A stretch of DNA of 56,577 nt, taken from the NCBI GenBank assembly GCA_016874115.1, contig VGVA01000004.1, positions 1 through 56,577 on the forward strand, written 5' to 3'. Positions 17,284 through 26,003 of this stretch are shown here, in pieces. Below the pieces are notes generated by a model. It saw only the letters and a program-made list of their open reading frames with translations. It made no database searches and was not told where the DNA came from. Position numbers and translations under genes: made by a program. Numbering within the stretch: the stretch's first letter is position 1; each line of letters opens with the position of its first letter. The DNA comes from Gammaproteobacteria bacterium (GTDB lineage Bacteria > Pseudomonadota > Gammaproteobacteria > Methylococcales > Methylomonadaceae).

Positions 17284-18997
17284 GACGTTTTTCTTTTAAT
17301 TGCGCTTCCGCCTGTTCCACTTGTTCAGGCGAAATATTAAAGTAAGTGGTGGATGATAATTGCCCGGATAGTTCCTGTAATTTTTGTTTAATACAACCGG
17401 TAAACAACAATTCTTTAACCGTGTTGAGCTGACGTTGTTTCAGATCCTTCTCAACCCGTTTCATGTAACTGCCTAGCGCGCTTTCTGTGAGCAAGGAAGT
17501 CACCGTCAGCATGGCGGGAGCAATCACCAGATCATGCATGCCGATTCCGCCCGTATGCAACGCCAATGCAATCACGGCGGCGTCGGCCGTGGCGCGGGTA
17601 GCGCGCAAGCTGTTAAGCAACGTCGGCTGCTCCTGGAGTTTGCTGTATAAACGGTTGGCGGTGTTTTCGACTTCTTCCTGAAATCCCAGGTGATAGCTCT
17701 GCGTGGCGTTTGCAAAGTCGTTTAATATCGCCGACCGTTGGGTGCGCAATAAAACGCTAAAGTCTTTCCACCACTGGCTTTGCCGGTTTTGCTCGGCTTG
17801 ATTCAACAACCTATCCGCCATCTGGATTAATACATGCTCGGCAATTTGATTGAGTACAGTGATTTCCTGGCTGCTATCGGCAATGTGCAGGCGTTTCTTA
17901 CCGATGCTCATCATTTTCTTGATCGGCCAAGTAAGAATGCGGCGGGTACTTGCCAGAAGACCGGCCAAGCCGGGAATTTCTAGAATATTCAGCAATTCCG
18001 CCACGGCATGTTGAAAGGTTTCGTAATGATGCGGATGATTTAAATAATCGCGCTGATAGCTGTCCAACCCTTGCTGGATAACCTGATCGATTAAACCATG
18101 CCAGTCTTTCAACGCTGCATGTTCGGCGCGCACCGGCTCCAGCCAGTATTGCCAATGCTTTTGCAGTAAATCCTGTTCCAGCCTTGACTGTAATTTACGG
18201 TTGACCAGTTTTGCCAATCGTTGTAATTGTTGATGATTCGGCCACTCCGGTTTGCCGGTTTGTTTTTGGTAGTATAAGGGCACAACCTCCGGAAAACCGT
18301 CCTTCCTGGTATTTTGCCACTTGTCCTTTAATGAATTAATTAATAACGACTCTGAGCCTTCGCTCAGTTTATTCAAGCAGATAATGGTCGGTTGCTGCAT
18401 AACGTCAATATCCGCCATCACGTCCCAAACCGATTGATCGGCATATTTTTCCTTACTAACGACCAGAATCACGATGTCGGCCAAGGCAACAGTCCTGATA
18501 ACGCCTTCACGGTAATTCATAGAATCAATCGAATCGAAATCCGGCGTATCCCACAACACGCCATCCGGTAAAAATGCCGAATTGGTGGTGTTAAGGGCTA
18601 AGGAATAACAATCGTGGCGGTCTTTAGGCAGCTGGCTTTGCGACATTTGCTGAAACCGGCCGAAATACCACTGTAACCCGCCGCAATCCGCCAGGGTTAC
18701 GCCATCGCAAAATCCTTGCGGATGCATGGTATACCCGGCTAACGGACTAACACTAGCGACGGTGCTGCTTAGCAAGGCATTAACCAGCGAGCTTTTCCCT
18801 GCCTGGGTCGGGCCGACAACAGCGATTTGCAAAGGATAATCCGGCGTATTGACAAGCATTTGTCCCTTGCGTAGAAAGGCTTCCGCCAGAATTAAATCAT
18901 CTATGCGTTGTTGAAAAAGCGATTTATTTGACTCATCACTGAGTTGGCTTAATACTGACTGGTAACGCTGCTTTAATAATTGGATAAATTCCAGCAT
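17264..18997 (-). CDS. Era/dynamin-like GTPase, first of a pair
   Basis: The 577-residue protein has G1 GPTQAGKSS (62-70), G3 DTPDFDS, preceded by Trp as in its partner, and G4 NKLS. A long helical region follows, and a hydrophobic stretch near residues 475-510 (VIALALHTGG..., LVIAPAMLTVTSLL) may dip into the membrane. The shared WxDxPDFDS motif shows that both partners are paralogous. A two-GTPase operon of this type suggests a hetero-oligomeric membrane-remodelling or ribosome/septum-associated machine, but this is inference. Confidence 0.8.
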   Translation of the reverse strand: MLEFIQLLKQRYQSVLSQLSDESNKSLFQQRIDDLILAEAFLRKGQMLVNTPDYPLQIAVVGPTQAGKSSLVNALLSSTVASVSPLAGYTMHPQGFCDGVTLADCGGLQWYFGRFQQMSQSQLPKDRHDCYSLALNTTNSAFLPDGVLWDTPDFDSIDSMNYREGVIRTVALADIVILVVSKEKYADQSVWDVMADIDVMQQPTIICLNKLSEGSESLLINSLKDKWQNTRKDGFPEVVPLYYQKQTGKPEWPNHQQLQRLAKLVNRKLQSRLEQDLLQKHWQYWLEPVRAEHAALKDWHGLIDQVIQQGLDSYQRDYLNHPHHYETFQHAVAELLNILEIPGLAGLLASTRRILTWPIKKMMSIGKKRLHIADSSQEITVLNQIAEHVLIQMADRLLNQAEQNRQSQWWKDFSVLLRTQRSAILNDFANATQSYHLGFQEEVENTANRLYSKLQEQPTLLNSLRATRATADAAVIALALHTGGIGMHDLVIAPAMLTVTSLLTESALGSYMKRVEKDLKQRQLNTVKELLFTGCIKQKLQELSGQLSSTTYFNISPEQVEQAEAQLKEKRHGLRLF

Positions 18998-19205
18998 ACG
19001 GTGTTTGCTTAAGTTTATAATTACCTTACATTTTAGTCGTTTTAAGCGGTTTACGTTAGCCGCAAATCAACACCGGCCCAGCATTAATGATCCGCCGGTT
19101 TTGAAATTGTTGGGAATCGAACAACGCAATGCGCCTATAATACGGTAAAAAATCGCCATGACTTCCCTTGACGTGGTGAGAGATTAACACACGAGAGGCT
19201 TCATC

Positions 19206-19649
19206 ATGAAAAAATCGACCCTGTTTTTGATCCTATTAATCTGTGTCGCGCTCACAGCCTGCGGTAAAAGCAATACCGTTAACGGTCATACCATGCGTAC
19301 CGCCTACCGTAGCGTAAGAATGATCAGAGACCGCTTGCCGCCGGACAACAAGATTGAATTTGAAGTCTCTTTCTGGACATTAAAAGACGCCAGCAAATCT
19401 CAGGATGAATTTCTTGACTCTGTAGACGGCAAATCGCCGTGGGAAATCATCGACATGGGCAAGGAAGTTTACCAGCAACGGAAATCGACTGGCTTTAAAG
19501 GTTATGAAAAATACAACACCTGGGAAGAAATGATCGCCAAATACGACAAAGAGCGTATCGATCAGGAAAAACAGCACCCGAAAGCGAACAAAGACTTCGA
19601 CTCGCCCAATACGACCATTCTTTATAACTTACGGGCGCCGCAACGGTAA
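19206..19649 (+). CDS. Small lipoprotein of unknown function
   Basis: The 147-residue protein starts with a lipoprotein signal peptide and lipobox LTAC (Cys19). The charged mature part contains IRDRLPPDNKIEFEVSFWTLKD. I recognise it only as a DUF-type lipoprotein. An AGAGG sequence lies upstream of the ATG. Its end overlaps the end of the DUF2959 gene by 21 bp on the opposite strand. It is divergent from the GTPase pair, separated by about 208 bp that must hold both promoters. Confidence 0.8.
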   Translation: MKKSTLFLILLICVALTACGKSNTVNGHTMRTAYRSVRMIRDRLPPDNKIEFEVSFWTLKDASKSQDEFLDSVDGKSPWEIIDMGKEVYQQRKSTGFKGYEKYNTWEEMIAKYDKERIDQEKQHPKANKDFDSPNTTILYNLRAPQR

Positions 19650-20348
19650 ACTCTTCGGCTGGTTATTAGACAACAGCGATACGAACTGGCTGGCTTCTAG
19701 AATAGTCAGTTCCATCGCCTGAATCAGCTGGCTGATATCGAAACCGATTTCAATAAACTCATGCTGTAAGGCCGAGATCGCCCTGGCGTTCAGGTTATGC
19801 TTGAGATACAACACCTGATCCTTAAACGCCAGTAAAACCGGCTGAATTCTGGCTTCCGCCAGACGCATCGTTTTCATTAACCGGGCGTAATTTTGCTTGG
19901 CCGTCTTCAGTTGTTGTTTGCTGTTGTTGCGGAGATTGCGGTCGGAGTATTCGTCCAGTTCGTTTTCCCATTCCGCAAACAGGGCGTGAGACACCTCCTC
20001 AATCGCCCTGATCCGCTCGCTGACCGCATCCGATTTGCTCTGGCAAAACTGATACTGCCGGTTAAGCAGGTTGTATTTATGATCTAATGTGGCTTCATTA
20101 ACATTAATTAATGATCTGAACTTGCCCAGCGCATCTTCAAATTCATTACGGGTCTCTTGCAAACTGGTACAGGCTTGTTCCACCTTGCACACAACGATGT
20201 CGCGTTTATGCTCGCCAACGGTTTCCTTTGCCGTGTAGTAAACATTTCTGAACAGCTTGGAAAATATCCCGCGGAAAAATCCGAATACCGCCTTTCTAAC
20301 CCGTCTTTTCGGCATTTTTACGGTACTAGGATAAGAATTTTTTTGCAT
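19629..20348 (-). CDS. DUF2959 family coiled-coil protein
   Basis: The 239-residue protein carries the DUF2959 pattern: VGEHKRDIVVCKVEQA, EFEDALGKFRSL, LFAEWENELDEYS, ILEAS and FKDQVLYLKHNLNARAI. The N terminus is basic with a short hydrophobic patch (VFGFFRGIFSKLFRNVYY) and no lipobox. It is almost entirely helical and heptad-like. Its start overlaps the mfnE-like gene by 23 bp. The function of the family is unknown. Confidence 0.8.
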   Translation of the reverse strand: MQKNSYPSTVKMPKRRVRKAVFGFFRGIFSKLFRNVYYTAKETVGEHKRDIVVCKVEQACTSLQETRNEFEDALGKFRSLINVNEATLDHKYNLLNRQYQFCQSKSDAVSERIRAIEEVSHALFAEWENELDEYSDRNLRNNSKQQLKTAKQNYARLMKTMRLAEARIQPVLLAFKDQVLYLKHNLNARAISALQHEFIEIGFDISQLIQAMELTILEASQFVSLLSNNQPKSLPLRRP

Positions 20349-20889
20349 CGACGACTGTTAATTTGCATGCGGTTTGCTGAATAAACTGATTGAACCCTGC
20401 ATCGACAACCTGTTGCCGCACAAGTTTCGGTACTGACCATGAATGGTTAATGGTAACAGATTTAACTACGATAAGCTCATCGGCACACAATTGCCCTGCC
20501 AACCAGGCCGCTAAACTGTCTGATGTAATGTCCCACGTGGCAGGAATACCGGCTTGATCTAGTTCATTAATATCGGGCGACCAAATGGCTGGTTGCGTCA
20601 AATCACGATTATTAATTAAGCTTGTTGTCTTATTCATTAATGAAAATTGAGGCATTAAGGCATTCATTAATAACGCCATTTGCTGCATGGCAAGCAGCGC
20701 CATCCGGTGCGCCGCATCATCATTAAAGCGCCATTGCTGCTGGGTATGTCTGACTTGATCGGCAAAGATCCCGCCGCCCGGAACGATGACAACCGCCCTG
20801 CCTTGATAATCCTGAGCTATCTTGTCGAGACATGCCGCCAATGCACCGCCGGTCATCAAACTGCCGCCCAGTTTAATGACGACCATCAA
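20326..20889 (-). CDS. mfnE: Amino-acid-kinase-family protein, MfnE-like
   Basis: The 187-residue protein begins VVIKLGGSLMTGG and has VVIVPGGGIFADQVR, the nucleotide and substrate loops of the amino acid kinase superfamily. In methanogens MfnE phosphorylates the aminomethyl-furan phosphate on the way to methanofuran, and methylotrophs with Fhc carry short homologues close to their C1 genes. Its gene overlaps pabB by 17 bp and lies 1.6 kb from fhcC, which supports a role in methanofuran synthesis. The exact reaction is inferred from family and context; a generic uridylate or glutamate-5-kinase-like role cannot be excluded. Confidence 0.7.
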   Translation of the reverse strand: MMVVIKLGGSLMTGGALAACLDKIAQDYQGRAVVIVPGGGIFADQVRHTQQQWRFNDDAAHRMALLAMQQMALLMNALMPQFSLMNKTTSLINNRDLTQPAIWSPDINELDQAGIPATWDITSDSLAAWLAGQLCADELIVVKSVTINHSWSVPKLVRQQVVDAGFNQFIQQTACKLTVVDAKKFLS

Positions 20890-22258
20890 CGCTTAATTTA
20901 TTCAATAACTTAAGTAAAGCTGCCGCCTTATCAAAGCATTCCTGATATTCCTGTTCCGGATCCGAGTCATTAACAATACCGCCGCCAGCCCAAAAACGAA
21001 TAGTATTACCGGAATGTACTAAGGTACGAATAGCTATATTGCTGTCCATGTTACCGTCAAAGCCGATGTAACCAATGGAACCGCAATACACGCCGCGCCG
21101 GTTGGGTTCGAGTTCTTCAATAATTTCCATGGCCCTGATTTTAGGCGCGCCCGTTATCGATCCGCCGGGAAAGCAACTGCGCAACAGATCCAGCGCATGT
21201 TTACCTTTATCCAAAACTCCAGTAATGGTGCTGACTAAATGATGCACCGTTGCGTAGCTTTCCACGGCGAATAATGACGGTACTTTAACAGAACCGATTT
21301 TACAGGCTTTGCTTAAATCGTTACGCAGCAAATCGACGATCATCAAATTTTCCGCGCGGTCTTTCGGGCTGTAACGCAATTGGTCAATCTGGTGCCAATC
21401 CGATGCCGGATACGCTTTCCGTGGACGTGTGCCTTTAATCGGTTTGGTTTCAACCTGACCGTTTACCAATTTTAAAAAGCGTTCCGGCGACGAGCTTAAA
21501 ACCTGCACTTCAGGAAAATTAAGATAGGCGCTGAACGGCGCAGCATTCATCTCCCGCAACAATAGATAAGCAGCCCAGGGATTGCCGCTGCATTCGGCAA
21601 CGAAACGCTGGCTAAGATTAACCTGATAGCAGTCGCCTTCTTTCAGGTAATGTTTTATCTTCTGATAAGCCTGTGTATAACCTGTCTTATCCATATTGGA
21701 TACGACATCGCCGACGACAGAAAAAGTTTGTGATTTATCAAGAGCCGGAAGCTGGCTGAATAATTCGATTAATCCTTGCCAACGACGTTCATCGCAGCCT
21801 CGACCGATTAAAAAACTCTGTAATTTATGATGATCGACAACAATAGCCCAATTGTAAATTCCGACAACCATTTCCGGAATAGCTTCCGCATCGAAAGCAA
21901 TACACGGCAATTTTTCCAAACGCCGGGATAAATCATAGGAAAAATAACCGATAGCGCCGCCGTTAAACGGTAAATCGCTTTGGTTTAGTGAAGAAAACTG
22001 CGACAGTTCCTGTTTTAATAAGTCAAAAGGATCTTCTGTAGAATGATTAATAGAATCGTTGCGCGTGATTTGCGTCGAATTTCCCTTCGTTACCAAGGTA
22101 ACGCTGGGATCGCACGCGAGAATGTCATACCTACCTTGATCACTAAAGGGAAAGCCGCTATCCAAAAATACCGCCCACGGCTGCTGTGCAACAATCGAAA
22201 ACAAAGCCGCACTGTCGGGGTAATAAGGTAAATTAGCGATAAGCGGGAGATCAGGCAC
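20873..22258 (-). CDS. pabB: Aminodeoxychorismate synthase component I PabB
   Basis: The 461-residue chorismate-utilising enzyme makes 4-amino-4-deoxychorismate, precursor of pABA. The C-terminal catalytic domain has GDCYQVNLSQRF, SSPERFL, IKGTRPR, DRAENLMIVDLLRNDLSK, PGGSITGAPKIRAMEIIEELE and RFWAGGGIVNDSDPE. The PIKGTRPR lysine is the PabB hallmark separating it from TrpE. In a methylotroph pABA feeds both folate and tetrahydromethanopterin. It overlaps the mfnE-like gene. Confidence 0.92.
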   Translation of the reverse strand: MPDLPLIANLPYYPDSAALFSIVAQQPWAVFLDSGFPFSDQGRYDILACDPSVTLVTKGNSTQITRNDSINHSTEDPFDLLKQELSQFSSLNQSDLPFNGGAIGYFSYDLSRRLEKLPCIAFDAEAIPEMVVGIYNWAIVVDHHKLQSFLIGRGCDERRWQGLIELFSQLPALDKSQTFSVVGDVVSNMDKTGYTQAYQKIKHYLKEGDCYQVNLSQRFVAECSGNPWAAYLLLREMNAAPFSAYLNFPEVQVLSSSPERFLKLVNGQVETKPIKGTRPRKAYPASDWHQIDQLRYSPKDRAENLMIVDLLRNDLSKACKIGSVKVPSLFAVESYATVHHLVSTITGVLDKGKHALDLLRSCFPGGSITGAPKIRAMEIIEELEPNRRGVYCGSIGYIGFDGNMDSNIAIRTLVHSGNTIRFWAGGGIVNDSDPEQEYQECFDKAAALLKLLNKLSVDGRH

Positions 22259-22508
22259 GATGTTTAATAGGTGCGGCTCATAAAGTTTGATTTAGCCATT
22301 ATTATCGATTTAGCAACACGTTACCCGCTTCACTAGGTGATAGCCTGCGCCTGACAATTCATTAAACTAAAGTAAAAATCTGTTACGATCAGTTTTACTA
22401 CAACTAATACTGTAAAATCAACGCATTAATCATATCTTAAGCACAGCATAGAATCATGACAAACGTTCGTTTAGGCTTGTTAATAAAACTATAGTAAAGC
22501 AGAAACGG

Positions 22509-23321
22509 TTAAATTTTAACCAACACTTCGCCCCGGCCTATCTCCGACATATCCCCGGCATAACGCTGGACGCGGTTAAAAGCCAGTGAAGGATCGGCAA
22601 ATTTGGATGGTATGGTTTTGAACGAATTAAACAACAACGGTAAAAACCCCAACGTATGTGCGCCGCAGTCGTTAAAACTAGCCATTAGTTGCGGCTGGTT
22701 CCACAGCAATAACGCGCCCCGGCGCATGGCAAAGCCCAGATAACGTCCCGTTTTTCCTAATACGGCAATCGTGCCAGCGGTCATGCGTGAACCACAATAA
22801 TCGCCCGCATTACCTTCAATTAGTATCAAGCCACGGCGCATGTGGTCGCCCACCCTTGCCCCAACATTGCCTTTCACTACTATCATACCGCCTTTCATAC
22901 CCATTTTATTACCGGGTAAAGCACCTCCCAAGAAATCGCCGGTATCGCCGTTGATTTCCAGTACGCCTTTCTTCATCTCGCACCCGGCAAAAATGCCGAC
23001 ATTGCCATTAACGGTAATCGCACCGGACTTCATGCCCATCCCCAGATAAGCCCCGGTATCGCCGTTAACGGTGATCGTACCGCCGTCCAGTTCCTTGCCG
23101 ATGTAATCCAACTTGTCGAAACTTCTAGTAATGACGATGTTTTGGGCATCCTCACCGCTGATGTCGAACAATTCACCCGCTGGAATTAATGGCTTACCGC
23201 ACTGCAAAGGAATCTTACTGATTTCATCCAGCTTTTTACCTGCCAGATTGGCGGGTATTAACGGCGACATATCAATGCGTTGTTTGGGTTGGGTTTTTAG
23301 ATTAAATGTAATTGGATTCAT
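22509..23321 (-). CDS. fhcC: Formyltransferase/hydrolase complex subunit C, FhcC
   Basis: The 270-residue subunit resembles FwdC/FmdC and the C-terminal domain of glutamate synthase. It shows repeated right-handed beta-helix glycine repeats such as GTITVNGDTGAYLGMGMKSG and GVLEINGDTGDFLGG. In the bacterial Fhc complex it is a structural subunit. It is the last gene of fhcBADC, separated from fhcD by 127 bp containing a REP-like hairpin. Eight or more beta-helix turns are visible between residues 60 and 210. Confidence 0.95.
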   Translation of the reverse strand: MNPITFNLKTQPKQRIDMSPLIPANLAGKKLDEISKIPLQCGKPLIPAGELFDISGEDAQNIVITRSFDKLDYIGKELDGGTITVNGDTGAYLGMGMKSGAITVNGNVGIFAGCEMKKGVLEINGDTGDFLGGALPGNKMGMKGGMIVVKGNVGARVGDHMRRGLILIEGNAGDYCGSRMTAGTIAVLGKTGRYLGFAMRRGALLLWNQPQLMASFNDCGAHTLGFLPLLFNSFKTIPSKFADPSLAFNRVQRYAGDMSEIGRGEVLVKI

Positions 23322-23350
23322 AGCTTATCTTTAAAGCATCTTGTACGCAC

Positions 23351-23408
23351 TTCGACAAGCTCAGTGCAAACGGTAATTTTTTAAACCTTTCATGGTGAGC
23401 CTGTCGAA
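23351..23408. repeat. REP-like hairpin between fhcD and fhcC
   Basis: TTCGACAAGCTCA (23351-23363) and TGAGCCTGTCGAA (23396-23408) form arms with one mismatch around a 32-nt loop. This arm sequence is a very common interspersed repeat in diverse bacterial genomes. It lies within the fhc operon and could affect mRNA processing or the relative level of fhcC. Confidence 0.8.
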
Positions 23409-23448
23409 CCATGAACACATTATTTGTTTATTAACTTTTCCTATCTTT

Positions 23449-24345
23449 TTAAGCCATTATTTCCTGCAAATGAAAATGATAAGATCCCAGTTTGCCACCG
23501 TAATTGCCCGCACTGATGCGCTTAATACCGCCTGCCGCGCCGATGTCGCAAACCGCCTGAATTCCCGCGCGCATAGCCTTGTCGATATCTTCTTTAGTTA
23601 ATCCATCAATAACGATTTCCATTACTGATTCGATGTCGTCCGATAACTGGGTTTTGGTTGCCCCTTTCAACGTCGGGCAAAACGCATCATTGGTTGAGGC
23701 ATTCAAGGCAGCATATTTTGAGCCGACCTTGGAACCCGAGCGCACCACACCGCCCGGAAACGGCATGATGACATTCGGCACTTTATTCATAGCTTCAATC
23801 GCCGCCTCACAAGCCGCCAAGGCTTGCGGTTGCGATTGCGCCAATACCAGGAAATTGCCGCCGCCGACCGCATCAACCTGGCCGGTGGTCGCTTCCGCCA
23901 GGAATTCGCCGTCCATCACCGGAATGCGCCAATAACGCTTGCCGCCGATCACCTTGCCGATTTGAAAACCGTCACCAAAATAACGCAAATTTTTCCCCAA
24001 CGGGATTTTGGTCGGGCTGTCGATACCGGCGAATAAGGCCGATGTCGGCGAAGTCAGCACACACTGCCCTGCCCTGGTCTCAAGCTGTTTCGCCAAGCCC
24101 TTACCGCCCATCGCAAAAATCATCACCGCCACGCCGGGTCGACCGTCCGGCGTTTCTTCATGTGACAAGGTGCGGTCAATACCTGCCTCGCAACCACAGG
24201 CAATCACCGAAGTCGCAAAACCCGTCATAGCCTGCGCCGCGATCAGCGCCCATTTTTCATTCTGCGCGGTGATGATAATCCGCGTCGCCTTCATCGGGAA
24301 GGCTTCGGCGAAGGTCTCATCAATGGTGACGCCATTAATAATCAT
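23449..24345 (-). CDS. fhcD: Formylmethanofuran:H4MPT formyltransferase FhcD (Ftr)
   Basis: The 298-residue enzyme transfers the formyl group between tetrahydromethanopterin and methanofuran. It begins MIINGVTIDETFAEAFPMKATRIIITA, a clear Ftr N terminus (quoted in two parts: MIINGVTIDETF and AEAFPMKATRIIITA), and contains IPVMDGEFLAE and MPFPGGVVRSGSKVGSKY. In aerobic methylotrophs it works with FhcABC to release formate. The start overlaps the fhcA end by 4 bp. Confidence 0.96.
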   Translation of the reverse strand: MIINGVTIDETFAEAFPMKATRIIITAQNEKWALIAAQAMTGFATSVIACGCEAGIDRTLSHEETPDGRPGVAVMIFAMGGKGLAKQLETRAGQCVLTSPTSALFAGIDSPTKIPLGKNLRYFGDGFQIGKVIGGKRYWRIPVMDGEFLAEATTGQVDAVGGGNFLVLAQSQPQALAACEAAIEAMNKVPNVIMPFPGGVVRSGSKVGSKYAALNASTNDAFCPTLKGATKTQLSDDIESVMEIVIDGLTKEDIDKAMRAGIQAVCDIGAAGGIKRISAGNYGGKLGSYHFHLQEIMA

Positions 24346-26003
24346 GCCGAACCTCCAACGGTTGGATGCGCGGTTAAACTCCCCCTGCCATCTTCGGTAA
24401 TTTCGTCATCGCTGATCTTGAAATTGCCCAATTTCATCGTCAGATATTTGTCAAAATAATCCTTTAAATCTTTTTCCACTGACGCATCGTAATTGGGTTT
24501 GGCGATGTGGGTGGTTCCCCACTTGGTGTGGATGACTTTGCCGTCCACCACGACCAATTCACCGTCTTTGAAAACGTAATCGGGTTTCTCAAACATGGCT
24601 TCGCGGTTGGCGTTGTCGGTGTAGACGGTAATGTCGGCAAAGTAACCGGGGGCAAGGCCGCCACGGTTTTGCAGGCCAATTAACTTGGCCGCGCCTGCCC
24701 TGGTCATGATGGCGATTTCGTCCAGCGTGTATTCGCGGGTGATGGAAGCCAATGTAGTCATCTTTTGTGCTTCGGGGTGTATTCTCGATAACACATCATT
24801 ACGGAAAGTCCTGTCCATCAATAAGCGGATCAGATGCGGATAACTGGTGAATGGTGCGCCATTAGGATGATCGGTGGTCAGGAAGATGCGCCAGGGGTCG
24901 TCCACCAGCAGGAAAGTTTCCAAGCCGATTGCCCATTGCAGGGCGTTGACGAAATTTTGGTCTTGGTACTTAAACGGTACCACACCGCAACCAGCATCGC
25001 ATTCGATGTCCATGCACACCCATTTGTTGGGATTGGCAAATTTATGGTTGGCGTGCTGGCGCATGTTGTCGCCCGATGCGGTCACGGTCTGTCCGAACAG
25101 GATTTGTCCGACATCGATGGTAATATTTTTATTCTTGTTAACCGCCTCGGCAATTTGCGCAGCGCCGGAGGAAAACTTGAAATCGCCTTCCGTACCGTAG
25201 CTGTGGAACTGGATGTGCGTCAAGTGCATCGGCAAGCCGCCGATGCCTTGAATGGTGTCGAGCGTGGTCTGCACATTGCCGGGTACTCCCAAGTTGCAGC
25301 CGTGTACGTGCAAGGGATGGCTGATACCGAGTTCTTTCACCGCCGTTGCCAGCACCTGCAAAATCTGCCGAGGCGTTACACCGTAATGGGCGTTCTGTTC
25401 GTCTAAATCCAGCTTGCGTTGGTTGAACTTAAACGCATTGATGCCGCCGGGATTAACGACTTTCACACCAATGGCCTTAGCGGCATTAATGGTGAAGGCC
25501 ACGTAATCGTTAATGGCTTTCTGGTCTTTTTTCGCGGTCAGTATGCGCAGCAGGTAATCGTCGCTGCCGAGCATGACGTAACCGCCCTTATCCAGAATAG
25601 GCGTATCGCCCATTTCCATGTGCGCTTGGCGGGCATTAATGGGCAGCACGGCCGGTTCGAAAGCAGCCGTGTAGCCCATTTCCGCGTAGCGATAACCCGT
25701 GACATAAGTGGACGGCATGGCATGGCCGTTGCCGGAGCGGGTTATATCTGTGCGTGGTACCGGATCAATCCGATGGTCTTCCGGTAGCATCGTCCGGGCA
25801 ATATTGCCCTTGCCGCCGCCGATGTGGGTGTGCATGTCAATTGCGCCGGACATGAGAACTTTACCCCGGCAGTCGTATTCCTTATCGGCAGGTTGCTCCG
25901 GCTTGCCGATGATTTTGCCGTCTTGAATATAAACGTCTTGCACCACGCCCGCCACGCCGCTGGCCGGGTCGTAAACCTTGCCGCCCGTCAGTTTAATTAG
26001 CAT
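24342..26003 (-). CDS. fhcA: Formyltransferase/hydrolase complex subunit A, FhcA
   Basis: The 553-residue amidohydrolase-superfamily subunit hydrolyses formyl-methanofuran to formate and methanofuran. It has the metal-binding DMHTHIGGGKGN near residue 56-67, HVHGCNLGVPGN, HLTHIQFHSYG and LTTDHPNGAPFTSYP, as in FwdA/FmdA. Length matches the family. It overlaps fhcB by 11 bp and fhcD by 4 bp. Oxidised C1 groups leave the pathway as formate here. Confidence 0.96.
   Translation of the reverse strand: MLIKLTGGKVYDPASGVAGVVQDVYIQDGKIIGKPEQPADKEYDCRGKVLMSGAIDMHTHIGGGKGNIARTMLPEDHRIDPVPRTDITRSGNGHAMPSTYVTGYRYAEMGYTAAFEPAVLPINARQAHMEMGDTPILDKGGYVMLGSDDYLLRILTAKKDQKAINDYVAFTINAAKAIGVKVVNPGGINAFKFNQRKLDLDEQNAHYGVTPRQILQVLATAVKELGISHPLHVHGCNLGVPGNVQTTLDTIQGIGGLPMHLTHIQFHSYGTEGDFKFSSGAAQIAEAVNKNKNITIDVGQILFGQTVTASGDNMRQHANHKFANPNKWVCMDIECDAGCGVVPFKYQDQNFVNALQWAIGLETFLLVDDPWRIFLTTDHPNGAPFTSYPHLIRLLMDRTFRNDVLSRIHPEAQKMTTLASITREYTLDEIAIMTRAGAAKLIGLQNRGGLAPGYFADITVYTDNANREAMFEKPDYVFKDGELVVVDGKVIHTKWGTTHIAKPNYDASVEKDLKDYFDKYLTMKLGNFKISDDEITEDGRGSLTAHPTVGGSA

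Noticed and set aside
24834-25406. Plus-strand frame of 190 codons inside fhcA
   Set aside because: Antisense to fhcA; no recognisable domain or ribosome-binding site.
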